Source: Rhizobium leguminosarum bv. trifolii WSM2297 (GTDB lineage Bacteria > Pseudomonadota > Alphaproteobacteria > Rhizobiales > Rhizobiaceae). From it: a DNA stretch of 64,000 bases. Positions 19,204-28,151 of the stretch are shown here, in pieces (position 1 is the first letter of the stretch; the number at the start of each line of letters is the position of its first letter). The notes below the pieces were generated by a model. That model ran no database searches. It had not been told where the DNA came from and worked only from the letters and a program-made list of their open reading frames with translations. The position numbers and the translations under genes were made by a program. The stretch is taken from NCBI RefSeq assembly GCF_000271845.1, contig NZ_JH719393.1, forward strand, positions 1,580,442 to 1,644,441, read 5' to 3'.

Positions 19204-20226
19204 CTAATCCTGATTGGCGGCCACCGGCAAACTACCTTCGGAATGACGGGTTTCGGTATGCCGGGCGGCAGCGACGACGCGGCGTTTTGCGCGGATGGCG
19301 TGCCATTGCTGGTCGATCAGGACGCCGATCAAGATCACGCCGCCCATGACGGCGAAATTCAGCGACGACGGGATACCAAGCAGGTTGACGAGATTCTGCA
19401 GCTCCTGGAGCAGAACCGTGCCGAGCACGACGCCGACGATCGAGCCCTCACCGCCGCGGAGCGAAAAGCCGCCGAGGACGGCGGCGGCAATCGCGTAGAG
19501 TTCGTAGAACTGGCCGTGGCTCGCCGGCGAGATTGAGCGCGTATACATGGCGAAATAAATCGCCGAAAGCGCCGTCAGCAGCCCGCAGATGACATAGGCC
19601 GACATCACCATGCGGCCGGTACGGATACCGGAATAGCGGGCGGCTTCCTCATTCTTGCCGATCGCATAGAGATAACGCCCGAAGACGGAGCGATGCAGCA
19701 TGATCCACATGACCACGGCGATGATGACGAGCGCAATGAAGGTGTTCGGAACGCCGTAGAACCGTCCGGCGGTCAGGAATTCGAGGTCCGGGAAATTTTG
19801 ACCAAAGGCAAAGCCCGCCGTCCCGTCAGCAGTGTAGAAGCGCGCTGCCCCACGATAAATCAAAAGGCCGCAGAGGGTGACGACGAAGGGCTGCAGGTTG
19901 AGGCGGGTGATCAGCCAGCCGTGGACGGCGCCGATGACCGCGCCAAGCGCGAGAATAAGCGGCAGCGCCAGCATCCATGACATATCCTGAACCGCGATGA
20001 AATCGACGAACAGCACGCCGAGAAGCGCGACCAGCGAACCTACGGAAAGCTCGATACCGCCGGTAATGATGACAAAGGCCTGGCCGATCGACAGGATGCC
20101 GAACAGACCGATCAGATTGGCGGTGTTGGCCAGGTTGATCGGCAGCAGGAAGCGCGGATTGATGATCGCGACGACGATGCCGACGACGACGATCAAAAGC
20201 AGCAGTCCGAGATCTTTTTTGACCAT
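19204..20226 (-). CDS. Ribose-type sugar ABC permease (RbsC family)
   Basis: A 340-residue membrane protein with about eight to ten hydrophobic segments. The family features GGIELSVGSLVAL near residue 55 and AAAVLGGFSLRGGEGSIVGVVLG near 245 are present. It forms the channel for the system encoded with the ATPase at 20268 and the binding protein at 21893; the gap to the ATPase gene is 41 nt. The transported sugar cannot be told from sequence. Confidence 0.9.
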   Translation of the reverse strand: MVKKDLGLLLLIVVVGIVVAIINPRFLLPINLANTANLIGLFGILSIGQAFVIITGGIELSVGSLVALLGVLFVDFIAVQDMSWMLALPLILALGAVIGAVHGWLITRLNLQPFVVTLCGLLIYRGAARFYTADGTAGFAFGQNFPDLEFLTAGRFYGVPNTFIALVIIAVVMWIMLHRSVFGRYLYAIGKNEEAARYSGIRTGRMVMSAYVICGLLTALSAIYFAMYTRSISPASHGQFYELYAIAAAVLGGFSLRGGEGSIVGVVLGTVLLQELQNLVNLLGIPSSLNFAVMGGVILIGVLIDQQWHAIRAKRRVVAAARHTETRHSEGSLPVAANQD

Positions 20227-20267
20227 TCGAGATCCATTCCCCGATACTTATAGATTGGCCGCGGCCG

Positions 20268-21809
20268 CTATTTTACCCTTTTACCGACCGCAAGCAAAAG
20301 CACGCTTTCCTGGCTGAATTCGTCCTCTTCCAAAATGCCGGCGATCTGGCCCTCGTGCATCACGGCGATGCGGTCGGAGACGCCGATCACCTCTTCCATG
20401 TCGCTTGAGATCATCAAGATCGCGACCCCGGCATCGGCAAGGGCTCGCATCAGGCCGTATATCTCGTTCTTAGCGCCGATATCGATGCCGCGCGTCGGCT
20501 CGTCGAAGATCATCACCCTCGGGCTCATCGACAGCCATTTGGCAAGCACCACCTTCTGCTGGTTGCCGCCGGACAGAGTGCCGGTTCGCGTCGAAACCGA
20601 GGGCGCCTTGATCGCGAGGCGAACCCGCTGCTTTTCGGCCGCCGCCGTCTCCCGTTCGGCAGAAAGCATGAATCGGCTGGAAAGCTTGGGAAGATCAGCA
20701 AGGGTGATGTTCTGGGCGATCGGGAAATCGAGAAGAATGCCGTTGCGCTTGCGATCCTCCGGCACCAGGAAAATGCCGCGAGCGACGGCGTCGCGGGCGG
20801 AACGGACGGAAATTTCCTTCCCATCCTGCAGGATGCTTCCACCGTAGCTTCGGTCGATGCCGAAGAATACCCTTGCAAGCTCGGTGCGGCCCGATCCGAC
20901 GAGGCCAGCAAGCCCCATGATTTCTCCATAGCGGATTTCCAGATCGACGGGACGGCCGGGATAGGCCTCGGTGCGCACGCCGCTTGCCTTCAGCGCAACC
21001 GAGCCGGGCGAGCGCTGCGGTTTTGCGGTCCGGGCCGCAAGCACCCGGCCGATCATCAGCTTGACCATCTGGTCGTGGCCGATGTCGTGCCTGGCCAGCG
21101 TGCCGACAAGTGTGCCGTCGCGCAGCACCACAACCCGGTCTGCGACACGCTCAACCTCGTGGAGGCGATGCGAGATGAAAATGACACTGATGCCATCCGC
21201 TTTCAGCGACTTAATAATGCTCAGGAGCCGTTCGGTCTCAGCCAGCGGCAGGCTGGAAGTCGGTTCGTCGAAAATGACGAGCCTGGCGTTGATGGAGAGC
21301 GCCTTGGCGATTTCCACCATTTGCTGCTCGGCAAGGGAAAGCGACGCCACCGGCGTGTCGGCCGAAAAATGGGCCCCTACGCGCTTCAGGAGCGGCTTGA
21401 CCATGTCTCGCAACCGATCGCGGTCGACGAGTTTGAAAGGACCCGCCTTCAGCGGTTCGCGGCCGAGGAAGATATTGGCCGCGACGTCGAGATTGTCGAA
21501 GAGATTGAGCTCCTGATGCACAAAGGCGATGCCGGATGAGATGCTCGATTCAACCGTGAGAGAACGAAGCTCCGCACCGTCAAGCAGGATCGTGCCTCGG
21601 TCGGGGGCGATAACGCCGCCGAGAATCTTCATCAGTGTCGATTTTCCAGCACCGTTCTCGCCGACGAGGCCAATGACCTCCCCCGGCAGGATGTCGATCG
21701 ACAGGCCCTCGAGCGCAACCACGCCCGGATAGGTCTTGCCGACGCCGGAAAGCGACAGGAACGGCGTTGCAGGCGCGTCCGGTGACGGAATATCGGAGCT
21801 ATGGTTCAT
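20268..21809 (-). CDS. Ribose-type sugar ABC ATPase (RbsA family)
   Basis: A 513-residue double-ATPase. The first half has Walker A GENGAGKST and Walker B RLVIFDEPTSSLP. In the second half the Walker A position is the degenerate GLAGLVGSGRTELA, normal for RbsA/MglA, with signature LSGGNQQKVVLAKWL and FDEPTRGIDIGAK. It powers the RbsC-type permease downstream. An 18-bp stem-loop separates it from the binding-protein gene. Confidence 0.9.
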   Translation of the reverse strand: MNHSSDIPSPDAPATPFLSLSGVGKTYPGVVALEGLSIDILPGEVIGLVGENGAGKSTLMKILGGVIAPDRGTILLDGAELRSLTVESSISSGIAFVHQELNLFDNLDVAANIFLGREPLKAGPFKLVDRDRLRDMVKPLLKRVGAHFSADTPVASLSLAEQQMVEIAKALSINARLVIFDEPTSSLPLAETERLLSIIKSLKADGISVIFISHRLHEVERVADRVVVLRDGTLVGTLARHDIGHDQMVKLMIGRVLAARTAKPQRSPGSVALKASGVRTEAYPGRPVDLEIRYGEIMGLAGLVGSGRTELARVFFGIDRSYGGSILQDGKEISVRSARDAVARGIFLVPEDRKRNGILLDFPIAQNITLADLPKLSSRFMLSAERETAAAEKQRVRLAIKAPSVSTRTGTLSGGNQQKVVLAKWLSMSPRVMIFDEPTRGIDIGAKNEIYGLMRALADAGVAILMISSDMEEVIGVSDRIAVMHEGQIAGILEEDEFSQESVLLLAVGKRVK

Positions 21810-21850
21810 CGCCTGTCCATGGCTGCTGCTGCGGTATCGGCATGAAACGC

Positions 21851-21890
21851 GTCTTTCGCGGCAGCGGCAAGCGCCGCCGCCGCGAAGGAC
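21851..21890. promoter_or_regulatory. Strong intercistronic hairpin after the rbsB-like gene
   Basis: Arms 21851-21868 and 21873-21890 pair over 18 positions with one G-U pair and one mismatch around a 4-nt loop. It begins 2 nt after the stop codon of the binding-protein gene on the minus strand. No T run follows in transcript direction, so it probably protects the upstream RNA or lets only part of transcription pass. Confidence 0.65.
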
Positions 21891-21892
21891 GG

Positions 21893-22855
21893 TTATTTTC
21901 CGGCCATGGCCTTCAGGCTGGCGGCATATTTATCAACGTCATCCTTGCCGATGATCACCGTCGGAATGATGATCAAGCCGTTGCTGGGAACGCCTGATTT
22001 GTCGCCTTTGAGGTAGGCGGCCATCAGCTTCATGCCCTGATATGCCCACTCGAACGGCTGCTGCACGACGGTCGCCGCGATCGTGCCTTCCTTGACGCCG
22101 CCGAGCGTGATCGGGTCGTCGTCGAAGCCGACGACGGTGATCTGGCCGAGTTTGCCGGCGTCGCGCAGCGCTTCATAGATGCGCGGCGTATTGTAGGAAT
22201 AGAAGCCGACCATGCAGGTGACGTCGGGGCTGGCCACCAGCGCATCCTCGACGTTCTTCTTTGCGCGCGTCTGGTCGATATCGTCGCCGCGCACATCCGT
22301 CAGCTCGATCTTCGTGCCCTTCAGTCCGTCCTTCATGCCCTGGATGCGTTCCTTGGCATTGTCGGCGCCGAGCAGACCGACGAAGCCGATGCACTTGCCG
22401 CCATCCGGCATCGCCTTCTTGGCGATTTCGGCGGCCTGCATGCCGGCATCGACATTGGATGAGCCGATATAGGCGACGCGGTTGGTCTGCGGCGCGTCAC
22501 TATCGGTGGTGAAGAGAGCGGTCTGCGAGCCGATCTTGTTCAAGCCGTCCGTCTGGGTTTTGGGATCGACTGCGGAGACCATGACGCCCTTGACGCCGGC
22601 ACTGACCAGGTCTTCCATCAGGCGTTGCTGAACGGCGACCGATGCCTGCTCAGGATATTTCAGCTCCATCTGGTAGTCCGGCATCTCGGCCTGTGCCTTC
22701 TTTACGCCGGCCTCAGCGGCCTTCCAGAAGTCGGACGCTCCGTTGACGACGAATGCAAGTGTCGGCTTGTCGGCGGCATGCGATACCGCAGCCGGCGCCG
22801 CGCTCAGCATCAAACCGGCGAAGAACAGGGCTGCATGGCGTTTCAGCTGTTTCAT
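21893..22855 (-). CDS. Sugar ABC substrate-binding protein (RbsB family)
   Basis: A 320-residue periplasmic protein with a Sec signal (MKQLKRHAALFFAGLMLSAAPAAVSHA) and the two-lobed periplasmic-binding fold of family 1 (KGVMVSAVDPKTQT, VVGFDDDPITLGGVKEG). The start at ATG 22855 follows GGGAGGTGTATT; a longer frame upstream is not coding-like. It is first in the operon rbsB-rbsA-rbsC type and diverges from a LacI regulator. Confidence 0.9.
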   Translation of the reverse strand: MKQLKRHAALFFAGLMLSAAPAAVSHAADKPTLAFVVNGASDFWKAAEAGVKKAQAEMPDYQMELKYPEQASVAVQQRLMEDLVSAGVKGVMVSAVDPKTQTDGLNKIGSQTALFTTDSDAPQTNRVAYIGSSNVDAGMQAAEIAKKAMPDGGKCIGFVGLLGADNAKERIQGMKDGLKGTKIELTDVRGDDIDQTRAKKNVEDALVASPDVTCMVGFYSYNTPRIYEALRDAGKLGQITVVGFDDDPITLGGVKEGTIAATVVQQPFEWAYQGMKLMAAYLKGDKSGVPSNGLIIIPTVIIGKDDVDKYAASLKAMAGK

Positions 22856-23178
22856 AATACACCTCCCGAGGGGCCGCAGGCATGGGCCCGTTTTCGACTT
22901 ACGGCCGGCCGGATGCGCCCCCTCCCAGGGCCGTCGCAAGGCGACGAGTGGCATTGGTTCCGATCGCTCCGTGACGGTATAGAAGAATTTTAATTAGTAA
23001 ATAGTATTATCAATTCAGATCAAAACATTTCATCGTGAACGAACCAGAATGCAATTTTGTACTGGCAATGGCCCAGTAACTTGCGGGATTGCAGCAGTTG
23101 ATGCAATTGCCAGCGCTTTCAGATAGATGCTAATAGTAATTACCAAAACGGCAAACCCAGGCGAGACAGTTCCCGCGG
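22856..23178. promoter_or_regulatory. Divergent promoter region of the sugar ABC operon and the lacI-type gene
   Basis: The 323 nt hold no gene. An AT-rich stretch at 22988-23030 is likely to carry the ABC promoter. Candidate regulator sites are an inverted repeat TTGCA (23089-23093) and TGCAA (23102-23106), the palindrome AGCGCT (23112-23117), and two similar 11-mers starting AATAGTA at 23000 and 23132. LacI proteins normally bind palindromes with a central CG, which fits the AGCGCT site best. Confidence 0.4.
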
Positions 23179-24291
23179 ATGCGACGACCCAAGGCCCAAA
23201 AGAGCAATGAGCCCGCCGTGGACAAGCCTGCCCGCGTGACGATGATGGATATCGCCGCGGCGGCTGGCTGCTCGCAGGCAGCCGTCTCCTTCGTTCTCAA
23301 CGACACGCCCGGCACCCGTATCTCGCAGCAGACCCGCGACCGCGTCTGGGAGGCAGCGCGCGCGCTCGGCTATACCGGGACGACTTATACGTCGAAGGCC
23401 TCCTCTTATTCAGGACTGGACAATGTGATCGGCTTTGCGGTGGATCAACTCGCCACCAGCCCTGAAGCGATCGTTGCGATCGAGGGCGCGCGGCAAGCCT
23501 CGTGGAATGCCGGCAATGTCCTTTTGGTCGCCCAGACGCTCAGTGATCCCGTCATGGAACCGAAAGCCATCAAGGCGTTGACGAGCGGCGGCATATCGGC
23601 GCTGATCTATATGACGATCTATACCCGCCAGGTGGAGCTTCCTTCCTATGTCAGCAAGCTCAACATCCCGACGGTCCTGCTGAATTGTTATACGGCGGAC
23701 CATGCTTTTCCGGCCGTCGTGCCGAGCGAGATCGCGGGAGGGCAAAGCTCTACCCGGCATCTGATCACACACGGACACCATCGCATCGCGACGATCACCG
23801 GCGAAATCTGGATGCAGGCCGCGCAGGACCGGCTGACGGGATATCGCCGCGCGCTGGCGACCGCCGACATACCCTTCGATCCGGAATTGGTCATTGAAGG
23901 CGACTGGTCGGCCGGTGCCGGCTATGCCGCCACGATGAAACTGCTTGCCCTGAAAGAGCCGCCGACCGCGATTTTCTGCCAGAACGACCGCACCGCCATC
24001 GGCTGCTACGAAGCGCTTAAGGATGCAGGGCTCCGCATTCCCCAGGACATGTCGGTGGTGGGTTATGACGACGAAGAAATTTCACGGCATCTCGTCCCCC
24101 CGCTGACCACGTCGGTCCTTCCACATCTTGCCATGGGGCAATGGGCGATCGAACATCTCAACCCGGAAACGATGCCCGGCAAGCGTTATCCAATTGCCAA
24201 GCTCGAATGCTCGCTCGTCAAGCGTCATTCCGTCGCCGCGCCGCGGGCCGAGGCGCGGCAGATGCTCGATGATTTAAATACCACGCCATAG
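23179..24291 (+). CDS. LacI-family sugar-responsive regulator
   Basis: A 370-residue regulator. The helix-turn-helix and hinge are at residues 15-50 (MMDIAAAAGCSQAAVSFVLNDTP), followed by a periplasmic-binding-like effector domain with VVGYDDEEISRHLVPPLTT near 300. The first 14 residues are basic and rather long for the family, so GTG/ATG starts slightly downstream are possible (MMDIAAAAG). It diverges from the RbsABC-type operon and likely represses it in the absence of the sugar. Confidence 0.9.
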   Translation: MRRPKAQKSNEPAVDKPARVTMMDIAAAAGCSQAAVSFVLNDTPGTRISQQTRDRVWEAARALGYTGTTYTSKASSYSGLDNVIGFAVDQLATSPEAIVAIEGARQASWNAGNVLLVAQTLSDPVMEPKAIKALTSGGISALIYMTIYTRQVELPSYVSKLNIPTVLLNCYTADHAFPAVVPSEIAGGQSSTRHLITHGHHRIATITGEIWMQAAQDRLTGYRRALATADIPFDPELVIEGDWSAGAGYAATMKLLALKEPPTAIFCQNDRTAIGCYEALKDAGLRIPQDMSVVGYDDEEISRHLVPPLTTSVLPHLAMGQWAIEHLNPETMPGKRYPIAKLECSLVKRHSVAAPRAEARQMLDDLNTTP

Positions 24292-24344
24292 GCGCCGGAC
24301 CGAAGGCCGGCGGCGCTGGCTAGGGTAGATCAGCGAAGGTCCCC

Positions 24345-25250
24345 TCACCTGTCGGTCGTTCCCCCGACGGCGAAGGCGATGCTGACCGCACGGTTCACAG
24401 CCGCCGAAAGAACGGACATGTGAGTCTGGCCGGCATAAAGCTCGAATTCCGTACGCAATCCGTCGGCGGTGCTGTTCAGTCGCCCCGCCATCTCCTGCGC
24501 CAGGAGGATGGTCCGCTCCGTCTTCCTCTTCTCCAGGCGTATGGCGGCGTCGTCGTTCCGATACTGAAAGGGCGCCAGCTCGTCGCCTTCGTATTCTCCG
24601 GCGGACAAATGCAGGAAAGCCGCATTTCCCGGTATCAGTTGACGTTGCGCCTCATTGTTGAGGATTTCGCTGTTCTCCCAATAGATGGTTGGGCTGGCCG
24701 CAATCCAATTGGCAAACAGACCCGGACGTTCGAACAGGGCATAGAGCGTAAAGAGGCCACCGAAGGAATGCCCGAAAAGCGATCGGCGCAGCGGATCCAG
24801 GGTCACCATCTCCGCAATCCGCGGTATAAGCTCGCTCTCGATGAAATCCACCAGTTTACCGGTCCCTCCGATGACAACCGGGGGACCGCCCTCAACGAAG
24901 GGTGGATAGGATTTGACCGGCGGAGGACCGAGGTCCCAGGATCGGCGGAGCGCATCATAAGGCTCGTCGGAGGGGTAACCGATCGCAGCGATCACCCCCC
25001 AACCGACATTCGTCCCGGTGGGATAAGGCGCCTGTGTCACCAGGCTGGCAACCGCGAAGGGAAAAGTGGCGTTGCCGTCGGTCATCACGAGAAGCGGCCA
25101 CCCTTCCGCCGGCGGTTTCTCCGCCGGAATGGACAGGAATATGCGATAGGGCTCGCCGCCTGCCGCCGGCGCCAGATCGAAAAAGCACGTTCCGGGCATT
25201 GAATAGACGCTGACGGGATTAGTCATGAGAACGTTTTCTGATGTTTGCAT
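24345..25250 (-). CDS. Alpha/beta hydrolase, IroE/Fes-like esterase
   Basis: A 301-residue serine hydrolase. The nucleophile motif is GHSFGG near residue 151, the acid is likely in the EYEGDE region, and the catalytic His is in GQTHMSV near residue 283. The family includes siderophore esterases (IroE, BesA). No siderophore genes lie nearby; instead it is 31 nt after the glutathionylspermidine-synthetase-like gene, so it may cut an ester or amide conjugate made by that module. An ATG 8 codons downstream is an alternative start. There is no clear signal peptide, so it is probably cytoplasmic. Confidence 0.75.
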   Translation of the reverse strand: MQTSENVLMTNPVSVYSMPGTCFFDLAPAAGGEPYRIFLSIPAEKPPAEGWPLLVMTDGNATFPFAVASLVTQAPYPTGTNVGWGVIAAIGYPSDEPYDALRRSWDLGPPPVKSYPPFVEGGPPVVIGGTGKLVDFIESELIPRIAEMVTLDPLRRSLFGHSFGGLFTLYALFERPGLFANWIAASPTIYWENSEILNNEAQRQLIPGNAAFLHLSAGEYEGDELAPFQYRNDDAAIRLEKRKTERTILLAQEMAGRLNSTADGLRTEFELYAGQTHMSVLSAAVNRAVSIAFAVGGTTDR

Positions 25251-25281
25251 AAGAGGATTGGTGAGAGTTGATGTGCCGCTC

Positions 25282-26439
25282 TTAATCGACGATGACGTGC
25301 GGCACGAAACGCGACAGGTTGGCGGTTATGCGCGAGCGGTCTTCGCGAACGGCAAGGCCGCAGGCGCGATCGCCGACAACCCAGCTGCCGAGCACGGCGA
25401 AGCCGCCGTCGCTTTCGAAAAGCGGGGCATAGGCCTGAACGACGAAGCCTTCCTCGCCGTAATCGCCGGGCGCGGACATCAATTCCCGGCCATCCCGGAA
25501 TATCGTGACGTTCTCGCCTTCTCGCGACAGCAGCGGTTTGCGCACATAGTCGCTCAAGGCTGAGGCCGCCGGGTCGTCGACAAAATAGCTGGGCAGCAGG
25601 TTGGGGTGATTGGGGTAGCGCTTCCAGAGCAGAGGCAGGAGCCCCTTGTTGGAAAGCACGGCCTTCCAGGCGGGCTCGATGAAAACATCGCCGGAGCGCG
25701 CAAGCTCGCGGGCGAACGGCTCGCGCAGCATGAATTCCCAAGGATATAGCTTGAAGCAACGGTCGATCACCCGATCCTGGAGGTCGGTGTAACGGCCCTG
25801 CGCGTCGATGCCGATCTCACGTATGTCCAGAAGCTCAACGCGATGGCCGGCCTGCACGGCACAGTCCATCAGATAAACTGTCGTGCCGCGATCCTCTTCA
25901 TTGTCGGTCATCACAGCGAAGTGGAAGATCGGCCCTTTGGGAAATTGCTCGAACGCCTCGACCAGGCTTTCCTGCAAGGAATTGTACTGATCCGCGTCAT
26001 CGGGCAAGACCCCCAACGCTACCTGGTCGGTCAGCCAGTTGAATTGGAAATAGGCCGTCTCGAACACCGAAGTCGGGGTATCGGCGTTGTATTCGAGCAA
26101 TTTGGCGGGGCCATTGCCGTCATAGGCAAGATCGAACCGGCCGTAGAGGTGCCGGTCGCCGCGCTGCCAGGAGCGCTGCACGACGTCGCGCAGATCTTCC
26201 GGAATGGCCAGCCTGTCGAGCGCCTCTTCGCTTTTGACGATATCACCGACCATATCCATGCACATGTCGTGCAATTCCTGGCTCGGTTCTTCGATCTGCG
26301 TCTCGATCTCATCGAGCGTGAAAGTATAGGCGGCATCATCGAGCCAGTAGGGCTCGCCGTACATGACGTGAAAGCCGAAGCCGACGGCGCGCGCCTTGTC
26401 ACGCCAGTCGGGACGGGCCGGAAGGGTGATGCGTTTCAT
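25282..26439 (-). CDS. Glutathionylspermidine-synthetase-like ATP-grasp ligase (YgiC/YjfC family)
   Basis: A 385-residue protein with only the synthetase domain; the amidase half of E. coli Gsp is absent. Active-site-like blocks are YGRFDLAYDGNGPAKLLEYN near residue 90, KPLLSREGENV near 300 and YAPLFESDGGFAVLGSWVVGD near 340. The YjfC branch is thought to ligate an amine to a carboxylate using ATP, but its true substrate is not known. The start ATG 26439 is 1 nt after the stop of the YgiB-like gene, the classic ygiB-ygiC pairing. Confidence 0.85.
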   Translation of the reverse strand: MKRITLPARPDWRDKARAVGFGFHVMYGEPYWLDDAAYTFTLDEIETQIEEPSQELHDMCMDMVGDIVKSEEALDRLAIPEDLRDVVQRSWQRGDRHLYGRFDLAYDGNGPAKLLEYNADTPTSVFETAYFQFNWLTDQVALGVLPDDADQYNSLQESLVEAFEQFPKGPIFHFAVMTDNEEDRGTTVYLMDCAVQAGHRVELLDIREIGIDAQGRYTDLQDRVIDRCFKLYPWEFMLREPFARELARSGDVFIEPAWKAVLSNKGLLPLLWKRYPNHPNLLPSYFVDDPAASALSDYVRKPLLSREGENVTIFRDGRELMSAPGDYGEEGFVVQAYAPLFESDGGFAVLGSWVVGDRACGLAVREDRSRITANLSRFVPHVIVD

Positions 26440-26440
26440 G

Positions 26441-27043
26441 TCAGCCGCCGAAACTGAACGACGAACGGCCACCAAAGCCTTGACGGGCGACGGTGCGGGT
26501 ATTGACGTTGACCGGCTTGACAGTCTGGCGCGAGGGCGCAGTCACACTGTCGTTGCCCGTGCCGCCTGAGCGAACCGTCGTTGTCACAGTCTGCCCCGAA
26601 CGATTGCGATAAATCGGCGTCGAACCGTAATAGTAGCCACTGTCCACTTGGCGCTGGCGATAAACATTGTAGTCGCCGATGTTGTTCAGTGCCGAGGACA
26701 GCATGTAGCCCGCCAGGAACGGCATGAAGAAGCTGCCGCTTCCACCGGTATTGTTGGGGACTGTATTGGCCGGCTGCTCCGTGCAATGGCCCGAGCCGTA
26801 TTCGGCCTCGCAGGCGGCCATGCCGTTGAAACGCGGCGCGGTGGCGAGATGAGCCCGCATGGCGTCCTGATAGCTGGCCTGGCAGACCTGCCGGTCCATG
26901 CCGGATGCCACGCATTGGTCGACGGAGGTGAACATGACCTCCGAAGGCGTCTGGTCGCCACAACCGGATAGCGCTAGGGTCGAGGCAGCGATCGTGCCAA
27001 TGGCCAGGAAAGGACGTCTGTGCCCGCTCTTACGTCTGCGCAT
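26441..27043 (-). CDS. YgiB/YjfM-like lipoprotein (DUF1190)
   Basis: A 200-residue protein with a lipoprotein signal (lipobox LSGC at residues 25-28). The body has DUF1190 features: a cysteine-containing region (VDQCVASGMDRQVC, CEAEYGSGHC) and a Gly/Ser/Arg-rich tail ending GFGGRSSFSFGG. It is likely anchored in the envelope. GAGGGGAGGGG precedes ATG 27043. In enterobacteria this family is always next to the YgiC/YjfC ligase, as here. Confidence 0.82.
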   Translation of the reverse strand: MRRRKSGHRRPFLAIGTIAASTLALSGCGDQTPSEVMFTSVDQCVASGMDRQVCQASYQDAMRAHLATAPRFNGMAACEAEYGSGHCTEQPANTVPNNTGGSGSFFMPFLAGYMLSSALNNIGDYNVYRQRQVDSGYYYGSTPIYRNRSGQTVTTTVRSGGTGNDSVTAPSRQTVKPVNVNTRTVARQGFGGRSSFSFGG

Positions 27044-27056
27044 CGTTCCCCTCCCC

Positions 27057-27458
27057 TCAATAAGTCATGCAGGCGGCATTGAGAATACCGATGACCAGTG
27101 CGATGCCGCCGCCCCATATGCCTGCGGCGATATTGTCGGCAGTGATCTTCTCATGCAGGTCCGTCATGGTGAAATTCGCGATGTAGTAAGCAAGGATCTG
27201 CGCCAGGATGCCAATCACCGCCCATATGATGTAATCGATGATGCTGACCGAATTGGCTGCGGCCGAAGCCAGAGGCAGGCTGAAACCGACAAGCGCTCCG
27301 AGGAATGCGGTAACGGCGGAAAGATTGCCGGCGCGAATGAGCTGGACCTCGGCTTGCGGCGTGAGCCATGTGTAAATCACCGAAAAAACGGTAAAGGCGC
27401 CAAGACCGACGGCGAAATAACCAAGGAAGGCAGGCAGACCCGCCACGTAATCGAGCAT
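27057..27458 (-). CDS. DUF350 membrane protein (YjfL-like)
   Basis: A 133-residue protein with four hydrophobic segments (LPAFLGYFAVGLGAFTVFSVIYTWL, LSAVTAFLGALVGFSLPLASAA, IIWAVIGILAQILAYYIANF, IAAGIWGGGIALVIGILNAA). This is the DUF350 layout. Function is unknown; the family is repeatedly found with PspA and YjfC genes. GGAGGAG precedes ATG 27458. Confidence 0.85.
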   Translation of the reverse strand: MLDYVAGLPAFLGYFAVGLGAFTVFSVIYTWLTPQAEVQLIRAGNLSAVTAFLGALVGFSLPLASAAANSVSIIDYIIWAVIGILAQILAYYIANFTMTDLHEKITADNIAAGIWGGGIALVIGILNAACMTY

Positions 27459-27491
27459 TGAAAAACTCCTCCGTCAAAAATTGATAGGGTG

Positions 27492-28151
27492 TCAGACGCG
27501 ACGAACATCGGCTGGCGCAAGCCCATAGCCGATCAGAAATTCCACCGAGCTACCCGCCTGCCTCTGTCCGAGATCGAGGTCGCGCTCGACATTGATCAGA
27601 AGCATTTCACGCGTCGAACCAAGCGGGCGATAATACAACATGCAGGTCTGGTGAATGGAGCGCTGCTCTTCACCATCGTCGACCTTTTCGACAAACTCCA
27701 CCAGTTGGGCGCGCTCCGGGCCTTCACCCCAGAAGCGGCTATAGAGGATACCGTCGGCATCGTAGGATGGCTGGCCGATCAGGCCGTCCGGGCCGGTCCA
27801 ACGGTTCCATTCGCTTTGCCCGGCAGGCACGACGCTGTCCCAAGGCTGATAAAAGCTGATGTCGTCGACGGCATCACCCGGCTGGCCCGACGTCGACATC
27901 ACCTGAATCATCCGGTGGTCTTCATCGTAGTAACGCGACAGAACCGTCGCGGCATCGAGCGAAACCTGACCGTAGCCGGCAATGATGAAGGGGCCGCTCA
28001 GCGGCAGCGGCATGGCCGGCTCGCCGCCCAAGGCCTCGGCTTCGAGGGAGAGGAAATCGATCTCCAGGGCCCCGCCGATGGCGGCGCTCAAGGGACCAAG
28101 TTCTCTGGGTAAAGGGCTTTCGTTCTTGTCTCTGCCGAACCAGCCGATCAT
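27492..28151 (-). CDS. DUF2491 protein (YjfK-like)
   Basis: A 219-residue soluble protein starting MIGWFGRDKNESPLPRELGPLSAAIGG; the beginning and the later block RYYDEDHRMIQVMSTSG match the YjfK/DUF2491 family. No catalytic motif is known. The start ATG 28151 overlaps the stop of the channel gene by 4 nt (ATGA), so the two are translationally coupled. Confidence 0.8.
   Translation of the reverse strand: MIGWFGRDKNESPLPRELGPLSAAIGGALEIDFLSLEAEALGGEPAMPLPLSGPFIIAGYGQVSLDAATVLSRYYDEDHRMIQVMSTSGQPGDAVDDISFYQPWDSVVPAGQSEWNRWTGPDGLIGQPSYDADGILYSRFWGEGPERAQLVEFVEKVDDGEEQRSIHQTCMLYYRPLGSTREMLLINVERDLDLGQRQAGSSVEFLIGYGLAPADVRRV

Noticed and set aside
24292..24344. GC-rich hairpin as a two-way terminator after the LacI gene
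   Set aside because: The arms GCGCCGG and CCGGCGGC pair imperfectly and no T run follows on either strand.
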